Made by a program: the position numbers and the translations under genes. A model generated the notes under the pieces. It did no database searches. It was given only the letters and a program-made list of their open reading frames with translations, and was not told the origin of the DNA. A DNA stretch of 64,000 bases from JBBQLG01 sp964251665 (lineage in GTDB: Bacteria; Bacteroidota; Bacteroidia; Cytophagales; Spirosomataceae): contig CAXUKO010000003.1 of assembly GCA_964251665.1 (NCBI GenBank), positions 1-64,000 on the forward strand. The letters are read 5' to 3'. Position 1 is the stretch's first letter. Each line of letters begins with the position of its first letter. Of this stretch, positions 8,203-17,735 are shown in pieces.

Positions 8203-8997
8203 TTACAGTTTACTACCGCTTAATTCGGTTTCGCGTGGTTTAGTTTCAGACAGATCGGTAGTGTAGTAAAGCAGGCTCCAGTTTCCATCATGGTCTTCAA
8301 CTAATGCACTCAGCGACTCAACCCAATCGCCGGAATTCATGTACGTCAGGCCATCAATCTCGCGGATAGCGGGCTGATGAATATGACCGCAAATTACACC
8401 GTCGCAATCACGTGCTTTCCCCAATTCAGTCAGTTTCTGTTCATAATCAGAAATGTAGCTGACGGCCTTTTTAATACGCTTTTTCACTTCCTGCGACAGG
8501 GAGTAGTAGGGAAGACCCCGCGAGTTACGGTACCGGTTATAAAATTTATTGACCCACAGCAGAAACGTATAGCCCATATCGCCGAGGTAGGCCAGCCATT
8601 TCATCTGCGTTGTAATCGAATCAAATACGTCGCCGTGGGTGACGTAGAACTGTTTTTGACCCGATTTGAGGATGTAATCTTTCCGGATTGAGAAGTTCTT
8701 CCCCACTTTGAGGGGCATTACCTGATCCAGAAAGTCGTCGTGATTACCACGCAGGTAAATTACCTTTGTGTCGTGCCGAACAATCTGCTTGAGCACGGTT
8801 CTAAAAAAGGCAGTATGTTTCTTTTTCCAGGTGCCGTACTGTCTCAGTTGCCAGCCGTCGATAATGTCGCCGTTGAGAATCAACTTGTGGCAGGAATAAC
8901 TTCGCAAGAAATCCGTGGCCTCTTTCGCTTTAGAGCCTGCCGTGCCTAAATGGATGTCGGACAGCACAATGGTACGGAAGTGAGTACTTGCTTTCAT
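8203..8997 (-). CDS. UDP-2,3-diacylglucosamine diphosphatase-like metallophosphoesterase
   Basis: A calcineurin-type phosphoesterase with all metal-binding blocks in order: LSDIHLG, NGDIIDGW, RGNHDD, THGDVFD and GHIHQPA. The family includes LpxH, which makes lipid X in lipid A synthesis, and related enzymes of unknown substrate common in Bacteroidota. I chose the ATG at 8997 (264 aa), which gives the short N-terminus seen in relatives; an ATG eight codons upstream (9021) is also possible. It is the first gene of a likely two-gene operon with the glycosyltransferase. Whether it is the true LpxH cannot be settled by eye. Confidence 0.8.
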   Translation of the reverse strand: MKASTHFRTIVLSDIHLGTAGSKAKEATDFLRSYSCHKLILNGDIIDGWQLRQYGTWKKKHTAFFRTVLKQIVRHDTKVIYLRGNHDDFLDQVMPLKVGKNFSIRKDYILKSGQKQFYVTHGDVFDSITTQMKWLAYLGDMGYTFLLWVNKFYNRYRNSRGLPYYSLSQEVKKRIKKAVSYISDYEQKLTELGKARDCDGVICGHIHQPAIREIDGLTYMNSGDWVESLSALVEDHDGNWSLLYYTTDLSETKPRETELSGSKL

Positions 8998-9110
8998 ACT
9001 ACGAATGTATTCCCCATACATGAAGTAGGTTTTACCGGTATATTACCGTTTTGCTATAAAATAGTCGTAGTGTGTTAATCTATTCATATTGAGTTAATAT
9101 CTGAAGCAAC

Positions 9111-9743
9111 ATGAAGAACCCAATAATATTATTTGGTGCGGGCAGTTTAGGCGTTACCGCACTCGATATTTTTCAGCGTAATGAGGTAGTGATCTACGGG
9201 TTTCTGGACGATAACAAAGCCCTGCACGGGCAGGAGTTTGGGGATGTATCGGTACTGGGCGATACGGACGATGAAGGATTTCTGAAACTGATCGGCCAAA
9301 AGTGCGAAGCCTTCATTGCTATCGGTGACGGCCGGGTGCGGAAGCGGTTAGTAAAGACCCTGAATGAGATTCGGAAGGTACAGCCCGTTAATGCCATTCA
9401 CGACACGGCAATCCTCTCAAAACTGGCTGCTATCGGCCATGGCAACCTGATTGCTGCCCGTGCGGTCGTTAATCCGTTTGCCACCATTGGGCAGCATTGC
9501 CTTATTCTGTCGGGAGCGATTGTTGACAGTCAGGCTACTATCGGAGACTTTGTGCAGGTCGGTCCGGGCAGCGTTATAAACAGTAGCGTAACGATTCAGG
9601 AAGGGACTTTTATTGGTACCGGTGCCACCATCATCAGTGGTGTGACGGTTGGTAAAAACGCCCGGATTGGCGCGGGGTCGGTTGTCGTGGAGAACGTCGA
9701 AGCTGGAACTACGGTATTCGGAAACCCCGCGAAAAAGATTTAG
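9111..9743 (+). CDS. NeuD/PglD-type sugar O-acyltransferase (left-handed beta-helix)
   Basis: A 210-residue protein with two parts: an N-terminal Rossmann-like domain (ILFGAGSLGVTALDIF, then GFLDDN) and a C-terminal hexapeptide-repeat helix ending in GAGSVVVENVEAGTTVFGNPAKKI. This is the architecture of NeuD and PglD, acetyl-CoA-dependent acyltransferases that modify amino sugars or sialic acid for surface glycans. Its neighbours (glycosyltransferase, GDP-fucose synthase) fit surface polysaccharide work. The actual sugar is unknown. Confidence 0.85.
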   Translation: MKNPIILFGAGSLGVTALDIFQRNEVVIYGFLDDNKALHGQEFGDVSVLGDTDDEGFLKLIGQKCEAFIAIGDGRVRKRLVKTLNEIRKVQPVNAIHDTAILSKLAAIGHGNLIAARAVVNPFATIGQHCLILSGAIVDSQATIGDFVQVGPGSVINSSVTIQEGTFIGTGATIISGVTVGKNARIGAGSVVVENVEAGTTVFGNPAKKI

Positions 9744-9822
9744 AACCTGCGTTTCCTAAAGGGGTGAGCTGGAGTAGTTATTGTCAGCTACTCCAGTTCA
9801 CCCCTTTAGGAAACGCAGGTTC
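9743..9822. repeat. Long intergenic inverted repeat, 35-bp arms
   Basis: Arms 9743-9777 and 9788-9822 pair at 34 of 35 positions, with a G-U at the remaining one, around a 10-nt loop. It lies exactly between the converging acyltransferase and GDP-fucose synthase genes, so it could act as a two-way transcription stop. There is no clear T-run. Confidence 0.9.
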
Positions 9823-9823
9823 C

Positions 9824-10765
9824 TTATTCCACGTACAGCACTTCGTTGGCCAGGAAGTCCTGATACGTCATTTCGATGCCTTCTTTGAGTTCGGTTGTGT
9901 GTTTCCAGCCTAATGTGTGCAGGCGGGTTACATCCATGAGTTTGCGCGGGGTGCCATCGGGTTTATCCGTGTTCCAGCGAAGTTCGCCTTCAAAACCAAC
10001 CGTTTCTTTAACCATCTCCGCCAATTCGCGAATCGTGACGTCTTCACCCGTGCCAACGTTGACAAACAGTGCATCGTTATAGTTCTCCATCAGGAAAACG
10101 CAGGCGTCGGCGAGATCGTCGGCATGCAGAAATTCGCGCATTGGCGAACCCGTTCCCCATACCTCAACAAACGGCTGATCATTGACCTTTGCTTCGTGAA
10201 ACTTGCGAATCAGGGCCGGTAATACGTGCGAGCCCTGTAAGTTGTAGTTATCATTGGGGCCGTACAGGTTGGTGGGCATGGCCGAAATGAAATTACAGCC
10301 GTACTGACTCCGATAGGTTTCACACAGTTTGATGCCTGTGATCTTGGCAATGGCGTACGGCTCATTGGTTTGTTCCAGATCACCAGTCAATAAATACTCC
10401 TCTTTCAAGGGCTGAGGAGCCATTTTGGGATAAATGCATGACGAGCCCAGAAACATCAGCTTTTTAACGTCATGCTCATACGCGCTGTGAATAATATTGG
10501 CTTCAATCAGCAGGTTGTCGTAAAGGAATTCGGCCCGATATGTGTTATTAGCCATGATGCCGCCCACTTTGGCAGCCGCCAGAAAAACGTAGTCAGGCTT
10601 TTCAGTAGCGAAAAAATCAGCAACGGCGGCCTGCTGACGGAGGTCCAGCTGTGATGACGTACGGGTAATGAGATTTTGGTAACCTTCGGCCTGTAGTTTC
10701 CGAACAATGGCCGATCCGACCATACCCCGGTGCCCGGCAATATAAATTTTAGCCTCTTTTTCCAC
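9824..10765 (-). CDS. fcl: GDP-L-fucose synthase
   Basis: An NADPH-dependent epimerase/reductase turning GDP-4-keto-6-deoxymannose into GDP-L-fucose for surface glycans. It has the nucleotide loop GHRGMVGSAIVRKL, FLGSSCIYPK with the catalytic Ser, and the YxxxK motif in YAIAK. I place the start at GTG 10765 (313 aa, the usual family length). The open frame extends to an ATG at 10852, but that adds 29 residues with no family similarity and lies upstream of a -7-type box (TAGTTTTG, minus strand 10848-10841). No GDP-mannose dehydratase gene is in the window. Confidence 0.92.
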   Translation of the reverse strand: MEKEAKIYIAGHRGMVGSAIVRKLQAEGYQNLITRTSSQLDLRQQAAVADFFATEKPDYVFLAAAKVGGIMANNTYRAEFLYDNLLIEANIIHSAYEHDVKKLMFLGSSCIYPKMAPQPLKEEYLLTGDLEQTNEPYAIAKITGIKLCETYRSQYGCNFISAMPTNLYGPNDNYNLQGSHVLPALIRKFHEAKVNDQPFVEVWGTGSPMREFLHADDLADACVFLMENYNDALFVNVGTGEDVTIRELAEMVKETVGFEGELRWNTDKPDGTPRKLMDVTRLHTLGWKHTTELKEGIEMTYQDFLANEVLYVE

Positions 10766-10866
10766 GAATAAAAGCGAGTTGAGTGATCCGCCGGAAGCGG
10801 TTTGCCTACTTTTGAAATAATCAATGGCGCGTAAGCGTTGCAAAACTAACAAAGTTCGGCCACCAA

Positions 10867-11886
10867 ATGGTTGCCGTATTTCCGTTTGCTATCATGTCAA
10901 CCTACTTTTTGTCAGTACTTTTCACCGTGAGTCTCGTCGGTTTTGAGGTTCGGGCGCAAGCCGTCTCCGAACCGTCCGCGCTGACTACTGCCACCGATCT
11001 GGCCCCGAAGGGTAAGAAGTCGTCGGGTCTGAAGCGAACGCTGCTTCAGGCAACCGGTATGGAGCAGTCGGCCGAGTCGATCAACAAGTCAATTGATGAC
11101 ACTAAAGGGCTGTTAACTGAGACGTTGCCTGATTTGGGATTGAAACTAAAAAAGGCCAAAAAAGCCGTATCCGGAAAGTCAGAAAAAGCGAAAGTGTCGA
11201 AAACCGAGTATGAGGGACTGCCGATGGTGAAGCTTTATACCAAATACGGAAGTGGCGACCGGGAGATAATCGAAGAGTTTTACGTGCTACGGGGTGAGAA
11301 GGCACCGTCGCCGTACGTGAAGGAGATTTTCTGGTACGATCAGAAAAACCGGCGGGTATCGAGTGCGGTCATCAAGGAAAAAGAGAACGCGGTGCTGTTG
11401 CATGGCCCTTATAAACGGTATCAGGGTGGCGATCTGATGGAAGAAGGCTTTTATTACGCTGGTATGAAAGATGGGCGCTGGGAAAAGTACGACGGCAAAT
11501 TTATGCTGATTGATAAGACACGCTGGCAGCGGGGTTTCCCGGCCGAATCCCGAATTGCGTATTACGACTCTACACATACCAAAATCAAGGAAGTAATACC
11601 AATGGAATACGGCAAAGTAAAAGGCAACTATTATGCTTTCTATGAAAACGGCCTGCCAGCTGAGGAAGGGAAGTATGACAATGGCGTGAAAGTAGGCCGC
11701 TGGACGGAGTATTACCCAACCAATGCCGTTGGGCGTCGGCGTCGGAAATTGACCCAATACGCAGCTGACCGCTGGGACACTGCTTTTGAGCCGTACGTAA
11801 TCAGTGAGTGGGATGATCGGGGGAAGCTAACCTACGAACGTCCCAAAGAAAAGCGGGTAGTAGCCGACGACGAAGCGGAAAATTAG
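10867..11886 (+). CDS. Secreted protein with MORN/YwqK-like repeats
   Basis: A 339-residue protein of unknown function. A hydrophobic N-terminal segment ending near VRAQA looks like a signal peptide; the ATG at 10894 would give a more compact one. The second half carries repeats of the type GxYKxGxKxGxWxxY (for example YYAGMKDGRWEKYDG and EEGKYDNGVKVGRWTEYYP), which resemble MORN or the YwqK-like antitoxin-repeat domain widespread in Bacteroidota. A TAcTTTTG box at 10807-10814 could be its -7 element. The repeats suggest a surface or scaffold role rather than a toxin-antitoxin function. Confidence 0.8.
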   Translation: MVAVFPFAIMSTYFLSVLFTVSLVGFEVRAQAVSEPSALTTATDLAPKGKKSSGLKRTLLQATGMEQSAESINKSIDDTKGLLTETLPDLGLKLKKAKKAVSGKSEKAKVSKTEYEGLPMVKLYTKYGSGDREIIEEFYVLRGEKAPSPYVKEIFWYDQKNRRVSSAVIKEKENAVLLHGPYKRYQGGDLMEEGFYYAGMKDGRWEKYDGKFMLIDKTRWQRGFPAESRIAYYDSTHTKIKEVIPMEYGKVKGNYYAFYENGLPAEEGKYDNGVKVGRWTEYYPTNAVGRRRRKLTQYAADRWDTAFEPYVISEWDDRGKLTYERPKEKRVVADDEAEN

Positions 11887-11892
11887 GGGAAC

Positions 11893-11971
11893 GAAATGGA
11901 GAAGGGGAGTAAGGAGGAAAGAAATTAGCCGCGCGCTTTTTCCTTTCCTCCTTACTCCCCTTCTCCATTTC
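11893..11971. repeat. Perfect 29-bp intergenic inverted repeat
   Basis: Arms 11893-11921 and 11943-11971 are perfect reverse complements, purine-rich on one side, with a 21-nt loop. It lies between the converging genes at 10867 and 11977. It shares no sequence with the other long hairpins of the window. Confidence 0.9.
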
Positions 11972-11976
11972 TATTC

Positions 11977-12744
11977 TTATTTGAACACGCCCTGCGGATC
12001 TGGCAAGCGAGCCATCAGGTCGTTCAGGTAGCCCAGGTCGAGTGTTGACATATCCATGACGCGTGCCCGGTGAAAATACGTCCAGGCGGGCCCGTAGTCA
12101 GCGCGGACGAAATGCACTAACGAGAGTTTCATCAGCGCCGTGGCATTGGCAGGCTGTAGTGCAATGGATCGCTGTAGCAGTGATTCTGCTTCGTTTAACT
12201 CCGTCGAATCCTGCGTCGACTGGAATTGCTTGATCTGAACGGTAGCCAGGTCGGTCATCAGCATGGAGTTGGTATCAGCCACAGCCAATCCTTTTTTCAG
12301 CATCCGAATGGCATCCGTCAGCTTGCTCTGCTGGTAACAGACGACCCCGAGTCCCCAATAGGCATCGGCATTTTTATCATTCAGCAGCCAGGCCAGATTG
12401 AACCGGTACGTAGCGGTGTCTAACTGGCTTTCGGCAACGTATTCCCAACCGCGGGTCGCAAAAAACTGACTCGCTTCGTCGCGGCTGGCGAAGTTCTGAT
12501 CACACTCATTCAAAAACTTGATTTCCTGACCAATCTGCTCAACGGTTTTGCTTCGTTCGCCGAACAGGGGGAGAATCCGGGTGTCTTGCGTCGTAGTGGT
12601 TGTACTGGCAGCCACAACAGCGGTAGCGGGTGTGCTAACCGTGCGTGTCGACGTAATAAACTGGCCTGGCTGGGCACTGGCCAATCCCGGTAAAATGAGC
12701 ATTCCCCACAACAGGGGACGTATCCGAATCCGCAACATATGCAT
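11977..12744 (-). CDS. Secreted tetratricopeptide-repeat protein
   Basis: A 255-residue protein with an N-terminal signal peptide (Arg-rich, then LLWGMLILPGLASAQ) followed by a Thr-rich linker. TPR-like helices then run from about residue 100, including NADAYWGLGVVCYQQSKLTDAIRMLKKGL and similar units. TPR proteins mediate protein contacts; no partner is indicated. ATG at 12744 and ATG at 12738 are both plausible starts. Confidence 0.82.
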   Translation of the reverse strand: MHMLRIRIRPLLWGMLILPGLASAQPGQFITSTRTVSTPATAVVAASTTTTTQDTRILPLFGERSKTVEQIGQEIKFLNECDQNFASRDEASQFFATRGWEYVAESQLDTATYRFNLAWLLNDKNADAYWGLGVVCYQQSKLTDAIRMLKKGLAVADTNSMLMTDLATVQIKQFQSTQDSTELNEAESLLQRSIALQPANATALMKLSLVHFVRADYGPAWTYFHRARVMDMSTLDLGYLNDLMARLPDPQGVFK

Positions 12745-12807
12745 AGTCAACGCCTTCTTGTTGGGGTAAAACGAACTGCTGTATAAAGATAGTACGTTCG
12801 GGATAAT

Positions 12808-14253
12808 TTAACGTTTACCGCCCCGGCCACCACCCGGCTTCGATCCTGACCGACGCGGGTTTCCTTTTCCATAACCCGAACCCGATGGTTTGGGTCGTGA
12901 TGCCGCTGCATTGGCTTTCGAGGCCATTTTCTTGGCTTCGGTCGAGCGGGCATTACCGGGACCTTTGGCTTTAATGCTAACGCCCGGCTTCATTTTTTTC
13001 TCATGAAATGCGCCCGCAAAGGTGGGGTCTTCCTTCTTGCGCTGCTCATCAATCTCCCGGAGCATATCCTGCTGCTCGTCGAAAGGTGTTTCCAGAATTT
13101 CCACGCCCGCTGGTATCGGTTCGCGCGGAATGGTCATACGAATAATCTTCTGAATACGCTTGACGTGGTATTCTTCGGCCATCGTCATAAATGTGATCGC
13201 TTCGCCGGTATGGTTGGCTCGTCCTGTCCGGCCGATGCGGTGTACGTAATCTTCGTAAATTAAGGGTACGTCGAAATTAATGACGTGACTCACCTCAACG
13301 ACGTCGATCCCTCTGGCGGCTACATCTGTCGCGACCAAGACCCGGATGCTTCCGTCCTTAAAGGCCTCCATCGAGTTGATGCGCGTATTCTGACCTTTAT
13401 TAGCGTGAATAACCCGAATCTGATCTTCGGGAACCACCTTGCGGGCCAGAAACTTGAAAATGTTGTCGGCCGTATGTTTCGAGCGGGCAAATACCATCAC
13501 GCGTTTGGCGTCTTCCTGTTCCACGAGGTGAGCCAGCAGGTTAATTTTAGTGCGGAGGTTCGGTACTTCGTACAGCCGCTGCGTCACCATGTCGGCGGTC
13601 GATGCCTGAGGGGTCACTTCTACACGAATTGGCGCTTCCAGAAACTCCGAAGACAGCCGCTCTACCCGTTCGCCGAAGGTAGCGGAGAAAAGCAGGTTCT
13701 GCCGTTTCGTCGGAATTACCTCCAGAATGGAGCGGATCTGGTGCATAAAGCCCATGTCCATCATCTTGTCGGCTTCGTCCAGAATCATCGTTTTGATGTC
13801 TTTCAGGCCAATCTCGCCGATGCGGTACAGGTCCAAAAAGCGGCCCGGTGTCGCCACAATGATATCGACGCCCTGTTGTAAGGCATCAATCTGCGATTTG
13901 GGCCCAAGGCCACCGTAGAGTGAAACGTGCCGTACATCGGTGTATTTGCCCAGTTCGCCAATGGCTGCATCGATCTGCATCACCAGTTCTCGAGTGGGAG
14001 CCAGAATGAGCGCACGCGGGTTTTTTCCCTGCGCGAACTTTATTTTCATTAGGAGGGGTAGCGCATAAGCAGCCGTTTTACCTGTACCCGTTTGTGCAAT
14101 ACCAAGGACATCATGATTCCCCAAAATCAGCGGTATTGTCTTGAGTTGAATGGGCGTGGGCTGCGTATAGCCAGCATCAGCCACCGCCTTAAGCAGTTGG
14201 GGGTTGAGCGCAAAATCGGCGAATGTTGGCTCCGCGTCGGGTCTAATTTCCAT
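12808..14253 (-). CDS. DEAD-box ATP-dependent RNA helicase (RhlE-like)
   Basis: All DEAD-box motifs are visible in order: AQTGTGKT, PTRELVMQI, TPGRFLD, DEADKMMDMGF, FSATF, VMVFARSK, ATDVAARGIDV and HRIGRTGR. A basic Gly/Ser/Arg-rich tail follows, as is common in RhlE-type helicases, and probably binds RNA. Such enzymes remodel rRNA precursors or mRNA structure. The start at ATG 14253 (481 aa) places MEIRP just before the Q-motif region; an upstream in-frame start exists but adds unrelated residues. Confidence 0.94.
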   Translation of the reverse strand: MEIRPDAEPTFADFALNPQLLKAVADAGYTQPTPIQLKTIPLILGNHDVLGIAQTGTGKTAAYALPLLMKIKFAQGKNPRALILAPTRELVMQIDAAIGELGKYTDVRHVSLYGGLGPKSQIDALQQGVDIIVATPGRFLDLYRIGEIGLKDIKTMILDEADKMMDMGFMHQIRSILEVIPTKRQNLLFSATFGERVERLSSEFLEAPIRVEVTPQASTADMVTQRLYEVPNLRTKINLLAHLVEQEDAKRVMVFARSKHTADNIFKFLARKVVPEDQIRVIHANKGQNTRINSMEAFKDGSIRVLVATDVAARGIDVVEVSHVINFDVPLIYEDYVHRIGRTGRANHTGEAITFMTMAEEYHVKRIQKIIRMTIPREPIPAGVEILETPFDEQQDMLREIDEQRKKEDPTFAGAFHEKKMKPGVSIKAKGPGNARSTEAKKMASKANAAASRPKPSGSGYGKGNPRRSGSKPGGGRGGKR

Positions 14254-14334
14254 AGTGTAAAGGTAAACAATACCGGCCCCGCAATCGTGCCACATTAACA
14301 GCCTGTTATATAACCGTAGGCTACTACAACACGC

Positions 14335-15213
14335 TTAAAACTGCTTCAGTACCTTCTCAACACCGCTCACGTACCCGGCTCCGAACAGATTAACATGAAC
14401 CAGCAACGGATACAGGTTGTAGATCGGCACCCGCTCATCGAACCCTTCTTCGAGCGGGAACGCTTCGTGATAGGCGTCATAAAAACGTTGGTCGAAGCCG
14501 CCAAATAGTTTTGTAAAGGCGATTTCGGCTTCACGGTATCCATAGTGCACTGCCGGGTCGATCAGCGTGGGATTACCGAATTCATTGACGATGATGTTGC
14601 CCGACCACAGGTCGCCGTGGAGCAGAGCCGGCCGTTCATTTGGGAGTATGTCGGGTAACTTCTGGTAGAGCCGGTAAAAACGATCCAGCATATCGCTCGA
14701 AATCAATCCTTTGTAGCGGGCCATTCCTGCCAGTGGCAGCAGCCGTCTTTCGAAGAAGAACTCGACGCCTTTTGCTGTTAGGGTATTGTCCTGCGGTAGC
14801 GAGCCAATGTAGTTGTTGAACGAGAGGCCAAATTTAGCCTGTGTATGGGAATGTAGTTCGGCCAGCGACTGCGCCAGCTTCTCCCAGTACTGACCAATGG
14901 GCTTTCCCGAGTCGATGTATTCCAGGATCAGATAAGCTTTGTCGCCCTGCTGCCCGTAGCCAATAACGCCGGGCACCTCAAACGAATCGGTCTGCCGCAA
15001 CAAATCCAACCCCTGCGCTTCGGTCTCGAACATGCCTTCACGCTCGGCGGTATTCCATTTTACGAAAAAAACGCCTTCCGACGAAAACACCTGAGCCGCC
15101 GTGTTAATGTCACCCCCGGATAGAAACTGCGTCTCAATCACTTCGACCGTTGCGCCCAGTGTTTGAAAGAGAATCGTTTCGAAAAAAGCAAACTGCTCGT
15201 CGCCCCAGAACAT
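14335..15213 (-). CDS. Fructosamine/ketosamine-3-kinase family protein
   Basis: A 292-residue kinase of the aminoglycoside phosphotransferase fold. Signs are the N-terminal VIETQFLSGGDINTAAQVF segment, LILEYIDSG in the hinge, and the catalytic loop LHGDLWSGNII with LIDPAV as the DFG-equivalent. Family members phosphorylate sugar-amine adducts on proteins or free ketosamines so that they decompose, a repair of glycation. It is divergent from anmK with 54 nt between them. Confidence 0.9.
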   Translation of the reverse strand: MFWGDEQFAFFETILFQTLGATVEVIETQFLSGGDINTAAQVFSSEGVFFVKWNTAEREGMFETEAQGLDLLRQTDSFEVPGVIGYGQQGDKAYLILEYIDSGKPIGQYWEKLAQSLAELHSHTQAKFGLSFNNYIGSLPQDNTLTAKGVEFFFERRLLPLAGMARYKGLISSDMLDRFYRLYQKLPDILPNERPALLHGDLWSGNIIVNEFGNPTLIDPAVHYGYREAEIAFTKLFGGFDQRFYDAYHEAFPLEEGFDERVPIYNLYPLLVHVNLFGAGYVSGVEKVLKQF

Positions 15214-15267
15214 GAAATGGTTTGTAGTTTTGTAGCCAGCTCAACCCCTGACCCGACAGTTTTTTTT

Positions 15268-16467
15268 ATGAATGCACAAATCGAACAACTGTACAGGATT
15301 GCTCAAAAGCCCGAACGCCGGATTATTGGGCTAATGTCGGGTACATCGCTCGATGGGTTAGATGTGGCGTTGTGCCGAATTTCCGGTAGCGGTCCATCCA
15401 CCCGCGTAACACTCGACCGGTTCACCACCGTGGCCTACAGCGACGAGATCAAAACCGAGATTCGGCGTGTTTTTGCCAAAGACAAAATCGACTTCCAACA
15501 CCTGGTGCTACTCAATCCCTGGATCGGTCAGCTACACGGCCAAATGGTAACTGATTGCCTAACGTACTGGCAAATTAACTCCATAGACGTTGATTTGGTT
15601 GCCAGTCATGGCCAAACCGTCTTTCACGCGCCCAAGAGCCAGCACCAGCTAACATCGTTTCCCAACGCCACCCTTCAGATTGGCGACGGTGATCATGTGG
15701 CGGCCCAAACCGGTATTATCACGCTTAGTGACTTCCGTCAAAAACACGTGGCTCATGGGGGAGAAGGCGCGCCACTGGCAGTTTACGGCGATTATTTCGT
15801 TTTTTCAAAGCCCGACGAAAATCGGATTCTGCTCAATATGGGCGGTATTGCTAACTTTACCTACCTACCCGGTTCGTTAAAGGCCGACGAGGTGTTTACG
15901 ACGGATACCGGTCCGGGAAACACACTGCTGGATGCTTTTGCCCGGCAGTTCTATGGCAAACCCTACGACGAGAACGGCGAGATTGCGGCTCAGGGCACTG
16001 TCCATCCCGGTTTACTGGTGCAACTGAAAGAAAACGCCTTTTTCAATGCCCCTTTCCCGAAAACAACCGGCCCGGAAGTATTCAATCTGACGTATGTGCA
16101 GCAGGCGCAGGAGAGAAGTAACGCCAGCGACCTGACTCATGATGATTTAATGGCTACCCTGACCCGGTTCAGTGCCGAAACCATTGCCGAAGCGATGGGG
16201 CAAATCATGCAGCCCGGCATACATTACAAGGTGTATATGAGTGGGGGCGGTATGCACAACCCCGTACTGGTCGGGGCTATTCGGGAGTTGCTGCCCGCCG
16301 ACTGTTCATTTGGGCAGACCGACGAATTGGGCATTAATGGGGATGCAAAAGAAGCAGTTTTATTTGCCGTACTCGCTAATGAAGCGGTGGCTGGCGGGCA
16401 GACGTCGTTTGGTGACCGGCAGGGTGTTCCGTCGGTGACCATGGGTAAAATCAGCTTGCCGAAATAG
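15268..16467 (+). CDS. anmK: Anhydro-N-acetylmuramic acid kinase
   Basis: Hydrates and phosphorylates 1,6-anhydro-MurNAc to MurNAc-6-phosphate in cell-wall recycling. The 399-residue protein begins its ASKHA fold with IGLMSGTSLDGLDVALC, followed by ASHGQT, NMGGIANFT, TDTGPGN and SGGGMHNP. The ATG at 15268 is preferred: the frame is open further upstream but would overlap the divergent kinase gene and adds no conserved sequence. No murQ is in the window. Confidence 0.95.
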   Translation: MNAQIEQLYRIAQKPERRIIGLMSGTSLDGLDVALCRISGSGPSTRVTLDRFTTVAYSDEIKTEIRRVFAKDKIDFQHLVLLNPWIGQLHGQMVTDCLTYWQINSIDVDLVASHGQTVFHAPKSQHQLTSFPNATLQIGDGDHVAAQTGIITLSDFRQKHVAHGGEGAPLAVYGDYFVFSKPDENRILLNMGGIANFTYLPGSLKADEVFTTDTGPGNTLLDAFARQFYGKPYDENGEIAAQGTVHPGLLVQLKENAFFNAPFPKTTGPEVFNLTYVQQAQERSNASDLTHDDLMATLTRFSAETIAEAMGQIMQPGIHYKVYMSGGGMHNPVLVGAIRELLPADCSFGQTDELGINGDAKEAVLFAVLANEAVAGGQTSFGDRQGVPSVTMGKISLPK

Positions 16468-16534
16468 GCTTTCCTATGCTGTTAAACTAACAGCACCATA
16501 CCAAGACGACCGGACGTAGGCGTCCGGGAAACAT

Positions 16535-17731
16535 ATGCAGGACGTAATTATCATCGGTGGGGGCATTGTTGGCCTCGCTACCGCTTTACAATTAAAACAG
16601 CAGCGGCCGGGCCTTTCGGTTACCGTGATCGAGAAAGAAGCTCGTGTGGCCGTGCATCAGACCGGTCATAATTCGGGGGTGATTCACTCGGGGCTATACT
16701 ACAAACCCGGTAGTCTGAAAGCGACTAACTGTATTCGCGGGTACCGGATGCTACTCAATTTCTGCGATCAGGAATCGATTCCGTACGATCTGTGCGGTAA
16801 GATCGTGGTGGCCACCAAACTCGAAGAAGTCGCTCAGCTTGATACCCTGTTTGACCGAGGACAACAGAACGGACTGGGCGGATTGCGCAAGCTGACCGGC
16901 ACCGAAATGCGTGAGATTGAGCCGCATGTTAACGGAGTGGCGGGTATTTTCGTGCCCCAGACTGGCATTATCGACTACACGCAGGTGACGGAAAAATACG
17001 CTCAGAAATTCCAGTCGCTCGGTGGTGAACTGCGATTTGGTGAGCGCGTGGAGCAATTGACGCCCGGCACCAGTTTGTCAATCGTGGTGACCAATAAAGG
17101 GCGTTACGAAACTAAGTTGGTCGTTAATTGCGCAGGGCTGTACTCCGATAAAATTGCTCAGCTTACGCAGCGAGACCCGATTGATTTGCAGATCGTGCCG
17201 TTTCGGGGGGAGTATTATAAAATCAAACCCGAAAAGCATTATCTCGTTAAAAACCTCATCTACCCCGTTCCTGATCCAAACTTTCCCTTTCTGGGGGTTC
17301 ACTTCACCCGCATGATTCACGGGGGTGTCGAAGCAGGCCCGAATGCGGTGCTGGCCTTCGGGCGGGAGGGGTATCGCAAGTCGGACGTGAACCTGAAAGA
17401 GTTTTACGAGACGCTGGCATGGCCCGGTTTTCAGAAGGTAGCCGCTAAATACTGGCAGATGGGTCTGGGTGAAATGTACCGGTCGTTCTCCAAAGCTGCG
17501 TTCACTAAAGCTCTACAGGCGCTGATCCCCGAGATTCAGGAAAACGATCTGATCGAAGGCGGAGCCGGGGTCCGCGCCCAGGCCTGCGACCGCACGGGTG
17601 GCCTGCTGGACGACTTCTCGATCATAGAAACCGACAAGGCCATCAATGTTTGTAACGCCCCTTCTCCGGCGGCTACCTCGTCGTTGTCTATCGGGCAGAC
17701 GGTATCAGAAAAAGTACTGGCCCGGTTTTAG
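16535..17731 (+). CDS. lhgO: L-2-hydroxyglutarate oxidase
   Basis: An FAD enzyme of the DAO family that oxidises L-2-hydroxyglutarate, a side product of central metabolism. The FAD-binding site is IIIGGGIVGLATALQL near the N-terminus, followed by VIEKE. HQTGHNSGVIHSGLYYKPGSLKA is characteristic of LhgO. The C-terminus has RAQACDRTGGLLDDF and NAPSPAATSSLSIG. A small hairpin (CCGGACG/CGTCCGG, 16510-16527) precedes the start. Confidence 0.93.
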   Translation: MQDVIIIGGGIVGLATALQLKQQRPGLSVTVIEKEARVAVHQTGHNSGVIHSGLYYKPGSLKATNCIRGYRMLLNFCDQESIPYDLCGKIVVATKLEEVAQLDTLFDRGQQNGLGGLRKLTGTEMREIEPHVNGVAGIFVPQTGIIDYTQVTEKYAQKFQSLGGELRFGERVEQLTPGTSLSIVVTNKGRYETKLVVNCAGLYSDKIAQLTQRDPIDLQIVPFRGEYYKIKPEKHYLVKNLIYPVPDPNFPFLGVHFTRMIHGGVEAGPNAVLAFGREGYRKSDVNLKEFYETLAWPGFQKVAAKYWQMGLGEMYRSFSKAAFTKALQALIPEIQENDLIEGGAGVRAQACDRTGGLLDDFSIIETDKAINVCNAPSPAATSSLSIGQTVSEKVLARF

Positions 17732-17735
17732 TCGG

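Noticed and set aside
13285..13881. 198-codon plus-strand frame
   Set aside because: Antisense to the DEAD-box helicase, whose motifs are intact.
16510..16527. Hairpin CCGGACG/CGTCCGG before lhgO as a terminator
   Set aside because: Only 7 bp and no T-run; it could as well be a spacer remnant.
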